Source of the DNA: Heterobilharzia americana
Lineage: Eukaryota > Platyhelminthes > Trematoda > Strigeidida > Schistosomatidae
Assembly: GCA_944470555.2 (NCBI GenBank)
Contig: OX104134.1
Coordinates: 56,225,890 to 56,289,889, forward strand
Length of the DNA stretch: 64,000 nt
Direction of reading: 5' to 3'
Part shown: positions 11,313-23,900 of the stretch, one piece after another
Numbering within the stretch: the stretch's first letter is position 1
Layout: the number at the start of each line of letters is the position of its first letter
The notes under the pieces: model-generated
What the model saw: only the letters and a program-made list of their open reading frames with translations
What the model was told of the DNA's origin: nothing
Database searches by the model: none
Position numbers and translations under genes: made by a program

Positions 11313-11392
<80 letters not shown>
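11313..11392. repeat. (TA)n microsatellite, about 80 bp
   Basis: Near-uninterrupted TA dinucleotides with one CATA break. Confidence 0.95.
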
Positions 11393-11393
<1 letters not shown>

Positions 11394-12499
11394 CATATGC
11401 AGCTCAATAATGAGGGCAACAAATGGAGTCCCGATGGTGATTACCAAAGGTTCAGCACACAAACAAAGTTTATGAAAGTCTCAGGAGAACCTCTCTGGAA
11501 TTTTGTGATTCATGCACCGCATCCTTGAATACCAGTCACCTTAAGGTGAGCAGTCTCCCAGTGACAATACATATCACTGCATCCTGTCTTCATTTGATTC
11601 AGTACGTTAATCTTCCATGAGTTAAATAAGACAAGGCGCGTGATGACGGTGGTAAATACGAGAAATTCTTTGGCACCATATTCACCCATTTTAAAAGCTC
11701 CCAAGTTTTGGCCGTTCATCATCTTTTGTGAACTTGTATAACTCAGTCAATTTCTATGCGCTCGCTTCTAGGTCTTGTGGAACTGCTAGAGGCCTTGGGT
11801 GGATTCAAGTGCAGTAGATCCACGGACTCATATACAATGGCTCTAGAATATCGGATGAACAGGTTGAAATTGATTTCACTTGAATGGGTTGTGTGGCTTA
11901 TCCATGGACTGTAGGCCAAATAGGTTCCCAAAAGATGTCCAGTGAAAACAGGGAAAGAAAATGAGGAAAAAACAATCTGAAAAGAAATAGGAAGGAAGGA
12001 AGGGAAGAACCTGTTTAGATTCGGGGGGGCTACGAACGAAGACTGTGATAAAGGGAACTTTAATGAAAAAGGTGAAGTCATAGAGCCAAATGGGGGAGAG
12101 GGGGCAGGTAGGACTATAGGAGGAGTGGTGGAAATAGAAATGGTAGTGTAATTCGTGAGGCTATGATGTATGGAGGTGAGGCATCTATCAGAGAAGTAAC
12201 AGGCTGAATGGAAAGTTTCGGTGAGGGGTTGGCTGTGTTACAAAACGATGTGGAATTCGTTGGTCATTTAAAAGTAGTCCGTATCCCAGTTGGTTAAGCG
12301 TAAGGTGTGCTTTGCTGCGTAGCTGTCCAACCCCTTCTCGAAGGTGTCGGTAGATGGACCGATGCCAATCTATGTAGACAACGCGTTTTAGTGGCCACAA
12401 ACTCGTAAGGTGAAAAAATGTGAGTGTATGAGTTACTCTGATGAGTGTTTAAACAAGGTGCAGAAAAGACAGTTTAAGGCACTCGCATACTGTTTTACT
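11393..12499. other. Unassigned sequence, repeat-like
   Basis: Contains several short minus-strand frames (for example 11743-12081, 12188-12400) without recognised domains, and a purine-rich stretch near 11940-12020. I see no splice-bounded exon. Confidence 0.35.
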
Positions 12500-14750
12500 A
12501 CAGACGGCATAATTTCATCTCACCATGGTGATTTTCCTGAGGAGATCTGCTAGTCCTCCGAATACCATAGCAGGGAGGACCTGTACTTCATACAACTTTT
12601 CTACATCGCGTAGTGCTGAATATTACTCAGGCATTTGGTAATTTTGGTAAGGTAGCTGAGTGCTCACATGTCCCAGAGGTGGTTTCAAAAGCTTCATCAG
12701 TCTCCATTTTAAAGCTGTCCTCTTCATCCTGACCCTTTCTAGTAGGTCACCCGTGGCTAGTAGGCTTTCTCTCCGCCTTGAATTAGTTTTAATTCTTGTG
12801 GTATGAATCAGGCTCCTGGATAGGGTTTGCCTCAAATGACCTCCCGTTCTCCCCACTCTAGTGTTCCATCGACATCTTAGAGCCCCACACGCGCTGCCAT
12901 CTTATTGTTTTCTGGAGGTCCCCCACTTGTAGCATACTTCCCTCATGGCTTTCAGGAAGGCGTGAAGGGTCTCATTTCGGCCATAGGGCCCGAATTTTCG
13001 GCACTGTTTTGACTGCCAAGGGGTTTTTGGGGTTAGCTCTGCTAATGATGTCACTTGCTAACCCCAGTATTGGTCATTCGATAAGGAGCTCCACTTCTGG
13101 TACCAAGCGCCCTTGACAGATATTGTCTCATCGCCATCTAGTTTGCATTACTGTAGCAATGGCGAGATCACTCCCGTGATAGCTGTTCACGGATTACCAG
13201 GTGAAGTGCTACTAAATCATGGTCAAGGCAGCGAATTTATATTGCCAAACTAATCATACCTGTAAACTGGATTGTCTTCATTTGACCAATGTTGTATGAG
13301 AAATATTATCATGATTATTATTACTATGATCGCTCTCATCAAGAAGGGTTTCAAATTAAACATCTTCCAGCGGTAGATGGTGGCTGATAAGAAGATGGTT
13401 CAGTCTGAATGCTTTTACGCTTGGTCCCCAACCTTTTCGTATTACCCATCCTTTTTGATGGCGTCAGGCAGGTTTCGGTGGAACGTCTTGCTTGAAGTTG
13501 TACTACCCTGCCCATCATTAAGAGCTGGGTCACCAAGATCCCCCGGTATCTTAATCTGGCCGCATCTCACGGTCGCCACCGTGGACATTATCCAGAGTAA
13601 AACGTTAATTCTGCTCCACGTCGTTAGTGGTGGTTTGATAGGCTCCTTTGAAAGCTGCTTCCTGTGTCCTACCATGAAGTGGCACCAGATAAAGGTTGGG
13701 ATTTTGTCAGCGGCTAGTTCACTTTCTGGACGATTCTTCGACGACCCTGCCACTTCGGTTTTCTCTTTGCGTTCCCTCTCAACTCTGAGCTGGCACACTC
13801 GTCTATGCTCGCCTCGACCTGGCTTATGTTCAATGATAACTAAGTTTCCATTGATATTATAACACCCGGAGCAAGGGAGGAACAGAAAGTTGGTGTTGAA
13901 GGCTCTCCTGTTGGGCCAGCTCCAGCACAACCGACGCAGTCAGGTTTCTTCGTACAAAGGTCTCTGGAGTTATTATTGAGTCAACGTCATTTTGGACCAC
14001 ATTGCGTCTGCTCATATTTATGGCGACCTCAGCGGAAAGGGGGCCTGCCGTTTGTTCTAGTCACAAGGTTCTGAACCCGCTTTCACAACAGTGGGCCCTT
14101 TCCCGCTGATATTGTTCTCAGCTGTGTTAGCCTTTGCAGTACCTTGGTTAGGAGTTCTGGGCATTCGAAGGCCACGGCCATCAATCTAGGTGATGCCACT
14201 ATTGTCAGTTATGGAGGACGCTGGAACCTACAGATCAGTGACGCTGCTATTCCATTTAACCGCGTTCCTGATGACACTCTATGAGGGTGTAGTGCTGATC
14301 TGGGACGACTTTATCGCATCTATGGTGAACTCACTCGTCAAAAACTTCACACCTGAAAGCTGCTTAGTTTGATCACGGTAAGGCCAAGCGCGTGACAGTC
14401 TTCACTATAGCCGAAGGGTTTAGCCGGGAGCTACACTTTTTGTTTTCTATTGTTGCCCCCCTAATAGCTTCTATGGGCAGGCTAGGGTTTGAGTTAGGTT
14501 GGCCAGTAAGATACGCTCTACGCCAAACGAGAACAAACGCGATCTGAGCGTTTTACCGGACAGGGGATCGGCTTTTTCAGCTGGTAGTATTTGTGAACGT
14601 CCAACTGAGCTAGACCTCTGAGTCGGTTTACGCATCCTAGCCGCAGCCGTAGCTGTTACCGAGTAGAGGGTTGCCAATAACCGCGGGAAGGCTTCAGCTG
14701 AGTGCCAGGTTTGACCGAATCACTCCTGCCACTCACTTTGATAAGTGAAA
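12500..14750 (-). repeat. GC-richer island, likely repeat-derived; possibly 5' region/ORF1 of a non-LTR element
   Basis: Base composition rises clearly above its surroundings. Long frames are open on both strands (13377-13862 plus, 13442-13930 minus) and there are Arg/Lys-rich minus frames (12623-12856; 14471-14677). Minus translation of 14370-14050 reads like low-complexity coding sequence (GLRMPRTPNQGTAKAN) interrupted by stops. That pattern fits a decayed retroelement ORF1 read on the minus strand, but no zinc knuckle, endonuclease or RT motif is present. It lies directly upstream of the hydrolase gene, so a GC-rich promoter region is a rival reading. Confidence 0.4.
13442..13930 (-). pseudogene. 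Unrecognised 162-codon open frame in the GC-rich island
   Basis: Basic, with clusters such as RVERERKEK; no signal peptide, membrane segment or known motif seen. The plus strand is open over nearly the same span, so openness may reflect composition. An adjacent minus frame (13351-13536) overlaps it, as expected after a frameshift in an older coding sequence. Function unknown; probably part of a repeat. Confidence 0.3.
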
Positions 14751-14769
14751 GGAGAGAAAAGCAACTTAG

Positions 14770-14956
14770 AGGCCAACAGGTCTAGTGAAAGTTAGAAAAT
14801 CTACGATAATAAAAAAGTTATTACTTGAGCCTGAAAGTGTTCGGTCGTTTAAAGTCGAGATCCATACGCTGTTGGAGTTCTCACTCAAATCTGTCCCCAC
14901 CTGGCTTCCCTACGCGTTCGGAAAGATACTGTTTACCTGGACGGAGTGTTTCGTAA
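14770..14956 (+). CDS. ABHD4/ABHD5: Probable first coding exon (N-terminus) of the ABHD4/5-like gene
   Basis: Open from 14770, after an in-frame TAG at 14767-14769. It contains LKSVPTWLPYAF, resembling the WLPTWCPTS segment at the N-terminus of vertebrate ABHD5. Using donor GTGGGC at 14957 the codon joins in phase with the exon at 15560. The distance from PTW to the NG of the next exon is then 36 residues, the same as I count in human ABHD5. The stronger-looking GTAAGT at 14953 would put the join out of frame. There is no ATG in the open stretch, so initiation must come from an upstream exon or from a trans-spliced leader. Exon start is uncertain (candidate AG sites at 14769, 14779, 14785). 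Confidence 0.55.
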
Positions 14957-17900
14957 GTGGGCGTTACTCAAGAAGTCTATTGTGGCCCCACAAACTACGA
15001 GAAGAAACAGTAACAGAAGACAGCTAATAATTTTCTGTTGTTGAATTTTTTCTTTCATGTTTTCAGAATAGAGAGAGGAACCATAAATAACTTTCTAAGG
15101 GGACTGTTTCTAATCTAACAAACTATAAGCTCAGAAAATACCATTCACTACATCTAGAACAAAAACTTCCACAAGGTGCAATCGTGTCACACACAAAAAA
15201 CTATATCACTGTGTGCTCTATCAACTTTACTCATCTTATATGGAAATTTTATTGCTTTAGTGCTTAGATTTCGCACTACAATACGAAAACAGTTTGTTGT
15301 TTATACTCTTCAGTTACTCTAGGTTATTCTTGGTGGGTATTGGATTCGGTGTAAATGGCGGTCTCTTGTAATATTGAGGACATGTATGTTGTAAATACCC
15401 ATTTTGATTATTCATCTCAGAGATGTGGATAGCAAAGAAAGTAGGTACCCTTTCTGGTTGAGATGGAGTCGTACATCAAACAGACACCTAAAAGAAGCTG
15501 AGAAAAAGTTAATATCACGTAGTTTCATAAACCAATTATAACTTTATGTTAACATTTAGGAATTAAAAGCAGTGTCGAGGCGTTCTTTGTTCCAATTTTC
15601 AACGGATCATGTTACATTCGCACGTTTGTATGCCGAAGGCTTAAATGCAGTCCGGAATCATCTGAAAGCATACCAGATACAAATAGAGCTGTTCCTATCG
15701 TGCTAATCCATGGATTCGGTTCCGGTTCTGCTCTTTGGTGTAAAAATGTTGACGCTTTCGCACAATACCGCACTGTGTACTCACTAGATGTTTTGGGCTT
15801 TGGACGAAGTTCTCGTCCTGATTTCCCAACGGACGCTGTCGCAGTTGAAGAAAATTGGGTAGATTCTATTGAAGACTGGAGATCATCGTTAAACGTCGAA
15901 AAGTTTATATTACTTGGTCATAGTCTAGGTGGATTTTTAGCCTGCTCCTATGCTTTAGCATACCCCCATAGGTAAGTCATAATCCAAATGTCACCAAACT
16001 TACATTCTTACATTCCCTCATGGGATACTATTTTCAAAGTAGTCATTTACAATGCTTAACACTATAGTTTTACTGGCTCATTTGTATTTCATGTTGGGTT
16101 TTGTTGTGCTCAGTAGTTATTTTCACTCATCGATATGTCACACCAATCAGATTTTTCGAAGCTGGGATATTTTTGTGGAACTATAGAATCCTGCCTCCCT
16201 TGAGTGGCCAGCTAGTCATATTGGATGCGCAAATAAGAAAGCAATCATTTCCTTCCTTTTTTCGAAGTATGGTAAGTATAGTTTTTTCATGATGTTGAGG
16301 GGCATATCTGTTTCAGACTGTTTTTTTTTCACCCCAAGTTAAATCATGTGCGACAGCGATATTCACCCATGTGACTTCAAACAGTTGTACCACCTGAACT
16401 TTGATATGGATATAAACAAGCCTTAAGTTGGTTCGCTATCGCATCTAAGTTCCTCGTACGAACTGTAGAATTATTTGAGAATTAATGTTGGAGATTTTCG
16501 GGAAGGTATCAGGTCCATTGGACATTGAAGTTTTGCAGAACTTGAAAACTGAATCACAAAGCTTGGAAAAAAACTAATAAAACCTCTTCAACCGCATTGC
16601 TGAGAAGACGTTCTACTTGCTGTTTGTTTGCAGCTCTATGACTTAAAAAGTAATGTAGAGTTACTTGGAACAAAATAGTACGGTTTAGGTAGTTATAAAA
16701 TAAGGGGTTTTAACTAGGTTTCAGGGTGTGCAACGTAATACTAGAGCTTACTACAGTGGGAAATTGTCTGTAGTTTTTCCTTCTGTGTGAAGGGCATACA
16801 CATGGCATCCCTCAATTCGAAAATTGCATGAGACGGTATTATGAGAAATTAGTCTTTTCCATGCAGTCGGAATTATCATCACCTTTATTGTACATAAGCC
16901 TGTTCTATAACCAGTGAAACTTTAAATATTTCGAATCTTCGCTCAACGACCGCACAGTCACGTGGTAACTCAATTAGCCAATTCAAGGTCCTCCTGTAGT
17001 GGCCCATATTTTTGTCTATCAGAGAAAACAGTCACACGTCTATGCGTGTACCGATGGTTTGCATAGTGCTATATAAGCGCATAGTTGTTACTAATTTTAG
17101 TACTTGTATTGAGAAACTTACGCTTTTTCTTAGCTTTTCATTTCAACGTAGTTGGAAGTCCCTGGAATTAAATTGTTTAACTTCAGAGTGCAGTTCATTT
17201 TTAAAATGCAGTGGTAGCTTGGAGAGGTATTGCTCTCAAAATGAGTTAAATCATGTCTAGCATCTCAGCTTTCGTGATCTGTTATCGTCTGCACTTCAGC
17301 GATAGCGTAATGGGAGTCAATGCTGCCATGTATATTTCTACATGTAGAATATTTTCACGACATATATATGTACTGGTCCTTTAATAAGTAGTCGAATATC
17401 TTACTGGCACCAGAGGTAACTCAAATTGGCTAAGTGGGTTTTCTGCATCCCAGCTGAGATTTCTTCAGTTAGCTGTCCGTTTGGGTTGATGCAACTCTCC
17501 AGGTAAGCGAAGTGGTCGACTCACTCCACTTCACCCCCCATCTTTAAACTGGGAGTATTTGCAGACCCAGTGTTGGAGCATTACTTTTACATGTGACACG
17601 TCTGAAACGCACGCCAGAGATACTCAGATCTCTGCTCAAGGCGTTCAGAAGAGTTGTCAGCATTTTGCTTAACGGGGCAATGCGTTTGCGTACTCCAGGG
17701 AGTAGGTCAGTCCCCGCAAAGTTAGAGGTTCCTAAGGTGTTCATTAATGCATGTATAAGAAAGTTGAACATGAACGTGAACAGGGTACATCACTGGCTAA
17801 CACCACTGGTTGCTATCGATTCAGATGACGACTCTCTGTTAACCCTTACATGTCTGTATGAGTTCGGGTAGAGAGCTTTAGTCCACTTAATATACCCCTT

Positions 17901-20900
17901 CATAGTCAGACCCTGCCATAACACATCTCAGTCGACTGGGTCAAATACAACCGTTGAGCAAGTTAAGATTCAAGTAGCATCTTCGGGTCAAGGAATGTGC
18001 ACAAGTTGGTGTCTGTGTTCCGTAGCGTAGATTGGATCGATGCACCCTCGTCTACGTCTGAAATTTATTTAGTTTTTCCGACCCCTGATTAGGCGGCGGG
18101 TAACTATGGTCCCTAGGGTCTTGAAAACGGTGTTGGTTCAACTGATTCGCCTGTGGTTGCCGCATGGATACTTCTCTATTTTTTGTAGATTAGAATGGTT
18201 GATGAGGTAGACTAGCCTAACGAGGCTACCCCTGACTCACATGCTTCCCAGTACCTCAGATACCCTACTCAATAATTTTTCAACCTCTTCCTGAACAATT
18301 GGTGGTAAATTATCAAATCCTGCCGCTTATTCAGAGTGAATTTTGAATTATCCGGGGAGATGCAAAAACCAAACACCTTACTTTTCGATAAGCCTTTGCA
18401 CTTACTAGGTTTCAGCTAAAACTTCAAAAGTGGCCTGGTCATATGTGTAATCTGTGCTAGGATACTCGAACGAAACCACTTCACTTACTTAGGTATCAGT
18501 ATTGGGTCAGGTAGGTTGATGTCTGATAACTTCTAGTATAAATATACAGTACTATCCTGATATCTTTCGATTTGGGCTGTTTGGGGTTCTTGCAAGATGT
18601 CTACGGTATTGTGGTTGGACACCACTGTTTGGCTTATGCGTTGCCATTCAGCATAAAGAAAATAAGATTACGAGTGTTCAGTTATTAGTGTATTTTAAAC
18701 ATCATCCGCACGTTGTGGTGACAACTAAGGACCGTTTAACTTGCACATAAGATTTTGGTGCACAAGTTCGATTAGTAATTGCAATTATAACTCGGAGCAT
18801 CTGTTGCTAATGTCCACTCATCGTGTCAGTGGGATGGGTGACTAAGCAAAAATACTTATCCATAAAGTTGCTGTTTTCCCTGGTTTGATATTTGTGGAAA
18901 AAGTTTTTTTACTGAGGTTAATGAAACAACAGAAGTACATGTTTGAATAGATTTGATACTTAGGTCTGAAATGTTATTCCACACTTACTTGTTACTTTTG
19001 CTTTCTCGTTGATTTCGATATTTTATGCATTGTCGTTCTTTTCCGCATTTTTTACAAATGGAAAGGTACGCTGTTGCTGTAAATTCTTGGTTAGTGGTTG
19101 CTATTGTTTAAATGTCTGCATAAAGTTACTTTTCAAAAATGAAATACTACAACACAACTGATTTGACAGTGAAAGCATTAGCTTTTATTTCTTCTACACA
19201 GGATTGCGCATTTGATTCTAGCAGATCCCTGGGGTTTTGTTGAAGATCCCCTCAAAGTTAAAGATCAGTCAAATGTTGGTGCAGCTCAAGCATGGATGTT
19301 TTCAACTATTCGCCATATATTTTGTCCCTTCAACCCTTTGTCGTTTCTTCGTGCAGCCGGACCTTTTGGCCCTAGCTTGATTCATCATTTTCGTCAAGAC
19401 CTGAGAGGATTTTTCGATCAAAGACCGATTCGAGCCGGAGAGGTGAGAAGTATTTTTGGTAAAATATTCTTAGAGATTTCTTACTGCGTCATATCAACTA
19501 ATTAATTCTTTAGATACTTACTTGGGATCCGGTTGACTCACCTTTGTCCGTTCAAATGATTAGGGCAAACATAAAATTTACAATGTTATGACGTACTACT
19601 TCCCGGGCTTATAAATTCCTACGATTTCACTGCATTTTTTCCCCGCATTATTCGACATATGTAACACTGCGCCTAACTTACAAAGAGGAAGCCATGAATA
19701 AATTTCATAAGCTTTCGGTAGGTTTAAAGAGTTTTGTTTACACACAAGTGCATTCATTTGACTCTAACAGTGCGTCCCAGCCTGGTTGGATTTTCCGAAA
19801 AGGAGTCATTATTCGGTGTTTCACGTAAAGCAAATTGTAGTATCCTTGTTATTAATAAAATACTATCTTAATTTATGGATATATATATATATATATATAA
19901 TCCGTTACTGTCTTCGAAAAGGCCACCTCCCTAACAAGCTACTTGTAAATTATAAAACAGTTGGGACGTCGCATCTTTCGTATTCGATTTTAGCAGGCAA
20001 TTTAACAGCAACTACATACATACCTGTTCATTGAACAATAGACCACACTTTTTGCTATGCTTTCCAGCCGCTGAAAACCTTAGTGGGAACACGGGTTTGA
20101 ACTCAGCTGCACAGACTGACTAGCCACAATTTTCAAGTTTAATGTGATGAATTCAGTGGTGATTTTAGGTAACAGCATAAATAGATAAAAGCATCTCTCT
20201 CTCTCTCTGCGCTGAATGAGAAATTGGACTGACAAAGGAAGATTTCATTTCAAGTGCTATTTTGAGCAATATTTGAAAATTGTGAGATAGTTTGCCGAAA
20301 TATCAAGTGATGTCTAAATAAACTTTACCGACACCCGACAACATCTGTATTTCTCGACCTAAAGGCGGCATTCGACTCCGTTGATCGAGAAGTCTTATGG
20401 CGATGTCTCTCACTAAAAGATGTGACAAGTAAGTACATCACCTTATTGAAGGCTCTCTACTCGAACACTTGTGGGCATGTTGGAGCCTATTGTGAGATGT
20501 CCAGGGAGCTACGCTCATCGAGTGGTGTCCGTCAAGGATGCCCACTATCTCCATTCTTATTCAATTTCATCATAGAGATTCTTATGGAGGCCTCCTTCTC
20601 GTCATCTGATTACAGAGACGTTGACCTAATGACAGGAGAATTTTCATCAGACCTAGAATATGCAGATGACATAGTCTTGTTAGGTGAAGACGCTGACAAG
20701 ATGCAGAGTCTTGTGAACACTTTGAGTGGGAATTTGAGAATGTTTGGAATGCTGTCCTCATCACCTAAATGCAAATTTTTGCTCTAGGATGGGTCTTCGT
20801 CGGTGTCACGGCTAACAATAGAGAGTGAGGTGGTTGAGTGTGTCGACCACTTTATTTACCTGGGAAGTAGAATCAGCTCTGGTGGGTCAGTTGCCGATGA

Positions 20901-23900
20901 GATCTCTGGACGGATACAAAAGGCTCGGTTGGCTTTTGCCAATTTACGCCATCTGTGGTGCCGCTGTGATATCCGATTGTCTATTAGGGGTCGCGTGTAC
21001 TGCACAGCAGTCCGGTCTGTTCTACTGTATGGCCGTGAAACATGGCCATTGAAAGTGGAAGACATGAGAAGACTGGCTTCAGGTGTTTGACCATCGTTGC
21101 CTTCGTAGTATAGGCCGTATTCCGTGGTGTCACCAGGTGAGTAACGCAGAAGTCAGGGGTAGAGTTTTAGGGAGAAGAGGTAAGTCGGTTGACAAGGTTG
21201 TGAGCCTTCATCGACTGAGTTGGTTGGGACACGTGTTACGTATGCCTAGTTACCGATTGCCTCGTCACACAATGTTGGCCGAAGTAGGCTTAGGATGGAA
21301 AAAGGTCCTAGGTGGCCAGACTAAAACATGGCACCAATACATGAAGTGTTTGACTGTTGGTTTGAGTCATGTGGGGCAGTGCAGACTAGGTGGTTGGGGT
21401 CCGCGGGACAAGAGGAACCAGTGGTTGAAGACTCTAGGTGGTGACATGGCTGAGAACCGATGTTAGTGGTCCAGATGTATACACACATTATCCTCATCTT
21501 AACACTATACCGATTCTCACCACTTTCTCATTCTTCCTTTCTTTCTAGTCGTACTTTATATTTCTTCTGACTGAATTTTCTTATTCTCATCTTTCACCTC
21601 ACTACCTTTGTACTTGATGTACTGTTATGAGCTGTAGCAACTCGGACTGTTACGCAGTAATGCCTGGTTCTATGTTGATGTGGATGATGATGTTGATGAT
21701 GATGATAATGAGTAACTTTCTACCGAATCTCTTGATAAAAAAATGTCAAGGTGTTAGTTGCCTACTTTTTATTTGTTTGTTTTGGTTTTAAGTAGTAAAC
21801 TGATTGCTAGCTAGTAATCAGACGATAATTTGTACTTTAATATCTTGATATCTGACTTTTCATTCTCAAGATATTGGAAATACCTGCAAAAGAAGATATT
21901 GAATCAACGAAAAGCATTTCTTTTGACGATCGCACCCAGTCAACTGATGGCGAAGATAATTTACCTGAATTTTCGTCACCGGTTGGCAGAACAGACCGCG
22001 GTAATGATACCGTTTCTGATAACTCCACTTCCGGTTCACTGGCTTCCATTGATTTTGAAGATCTAGATGGATCGGTTGCACTGGATTACGTTTACCACAT
22101 CAACTGTCAGCATCCAAGGTAAACGTCTTGTGACATTTTATGCTCACTTCGCAACCAAGCACAGTCGCATCTACCGTCAGACCTCTTGTGCCTTGTTACG
22201 TAATTAGGTTACAAAATATTTTCTGGTTTACAATTGAGTATACTGTTAAGGAATGGGTAGTTACATGCAGTTATAATTAGCATTTTGGAACTGTAGGTTT
22301 AGGTAAAAGCAGAGACGCCCATTGTTCTTCCAACAGTTGGTTATATAGATACCTATAGATTGCTCTATCCGCTGTCAGGTCCTGAATTTATAACTAAATC
22401 GTACAGACGTCTAGTTTAGACTCGTGTATCTATTTTCGGAACAGCTTTTGTACTATGTAATTTGGCAAAAGTCTAGTCATGTGATTTGTGCATTCACCCC
22501 CTTACTGGGTGACTAAAGATTTGAAGTTTACTTTGTGTGCTAAAGTGTTGAAGACAGACAAATGTTTATTTTCACACACTAGGTTTAACTGAGAGTCAAA
22601 TACATGAAATGATGATGTTAGTAGCTACATTTTTTCACATAGACTACGGAGAAATGTGATTTTTTATACTGGATGATAACTGATTAGAATATAAACCCGG
22701 GTCATATTAGGATTCGACCAAGTGTCTGAGTTCGAGGCTTTCATTACACATTCAATCATCACTCAGTATCAGTCAAATAAGTCTACCCAACCACGAATAC
22801 TACAGTTCAATTAAAAATATAGTTTCCCTTAAGCTTTGCAGTAAGCTAATAAGAGAGCAATGTTGCGTTAGTAAAGCGTTGGCTTGCTACGCTACTAATT
22901 TAGAATCGATTGCTTCGTAGTGTTGTAAACAGTATATTTTCTACTTTGATCTATCTCCAGTATTTCAAGTTCCCTAACCTTGGATATCCTTTCAGTTTGT
23001 GACAGACTTGTTTATTTCCACTGTTTAGAAAAATTCTAGTCTTAGATGCGAAACTTGTTTTTTTTTGAGGTATGATATACTAAATTATCCTGTTTCTTAT
23101 CAATATGTAGTGGGTGCTGCTGATCAGAATGGGTATAAGTAGTTTATGTTGAGAGGGCGGCATAAATCATAGGCAGTTACCAGCAATGGATAAAGATTCT
23201 TCCCAGAAAAACACAAGAGACAAGGTGGGCATATTAAGAGCAAATCCAGATAGAAGCAGGAGAGGAAATGGAACACATTATGCAAATGACTGTTTTGGTG
23301 GAAAGTGTACAATATTTCATCACTACTGTACAAGATTTCAATGACAAACATTTCTTCCTGCGTCTCAGTCTTGTTTCTTACAGATGTAATAAGCCTTTAT
23401 GTATGATCTCAATATTATGGTAACCTTGTAGACCCAAAAATGCTTACATCTTGATGTTCTTCAAATTCGTTTTCTTTGTGTTCACATGGTTTCAAAGTAT
23501 GATCAATTACTATGGAAGTCATTACAATAAAATGAAACAGTGATATGACCATATGGTCTACCTTTCTTATCTAGCATTCCGGAAACTTAATTGATGTAGT
23601 TCATGTAGACAATTGATTTTCGCCTCTGCATGCATGTGAAGTATGTCAAAAATTTCCTAGGATATAATTTCTTTATCATTCATCTTCAATTCCAAGAGTA
23701 ACCTCATGCATATTTAAAAGTGGTATCAGAGGCGGTAAAATTAATAAAAAATTTCAAACTGCCATGTGGCTTTATTGCAAACGTAAGCTATTTCTAGCAA
23801 CCTCAAGCATCGTCATTTCGTCCAATAGCTACGTATCCTATTCGCCACTAAGTGACACAGGTTTGAACACCAGTTTCTTTATGGTTGCAGGTGCGCGTTC

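Noticed and set aside
11313..11392. CRISPR-like or satellite array
   Set aside because: Simple TA dinucleotide repeat without spacers.
13377..13862. 161-codon plus-strand frame in the GC-rich island
   Set aside because: Overlaps an equally long minus frame; no motif, no splice context for the hydrolase gene. Not called as a gene.
14953..14958. GTAAGT as donor of the first coding exon
   Set aside because: The better consensus site, but it would join out of frame with the exon at 15560; GTGGGC at 14957 joins in frame and matches family spacing.
20582..20764. Minus-strand frames inside the retrocopies (also 20856-21065 and their twins near 49.1-49.6 kb)
   Set aside because: Shadows of the sense RT frame; identical in both copies simply because the DNA is.
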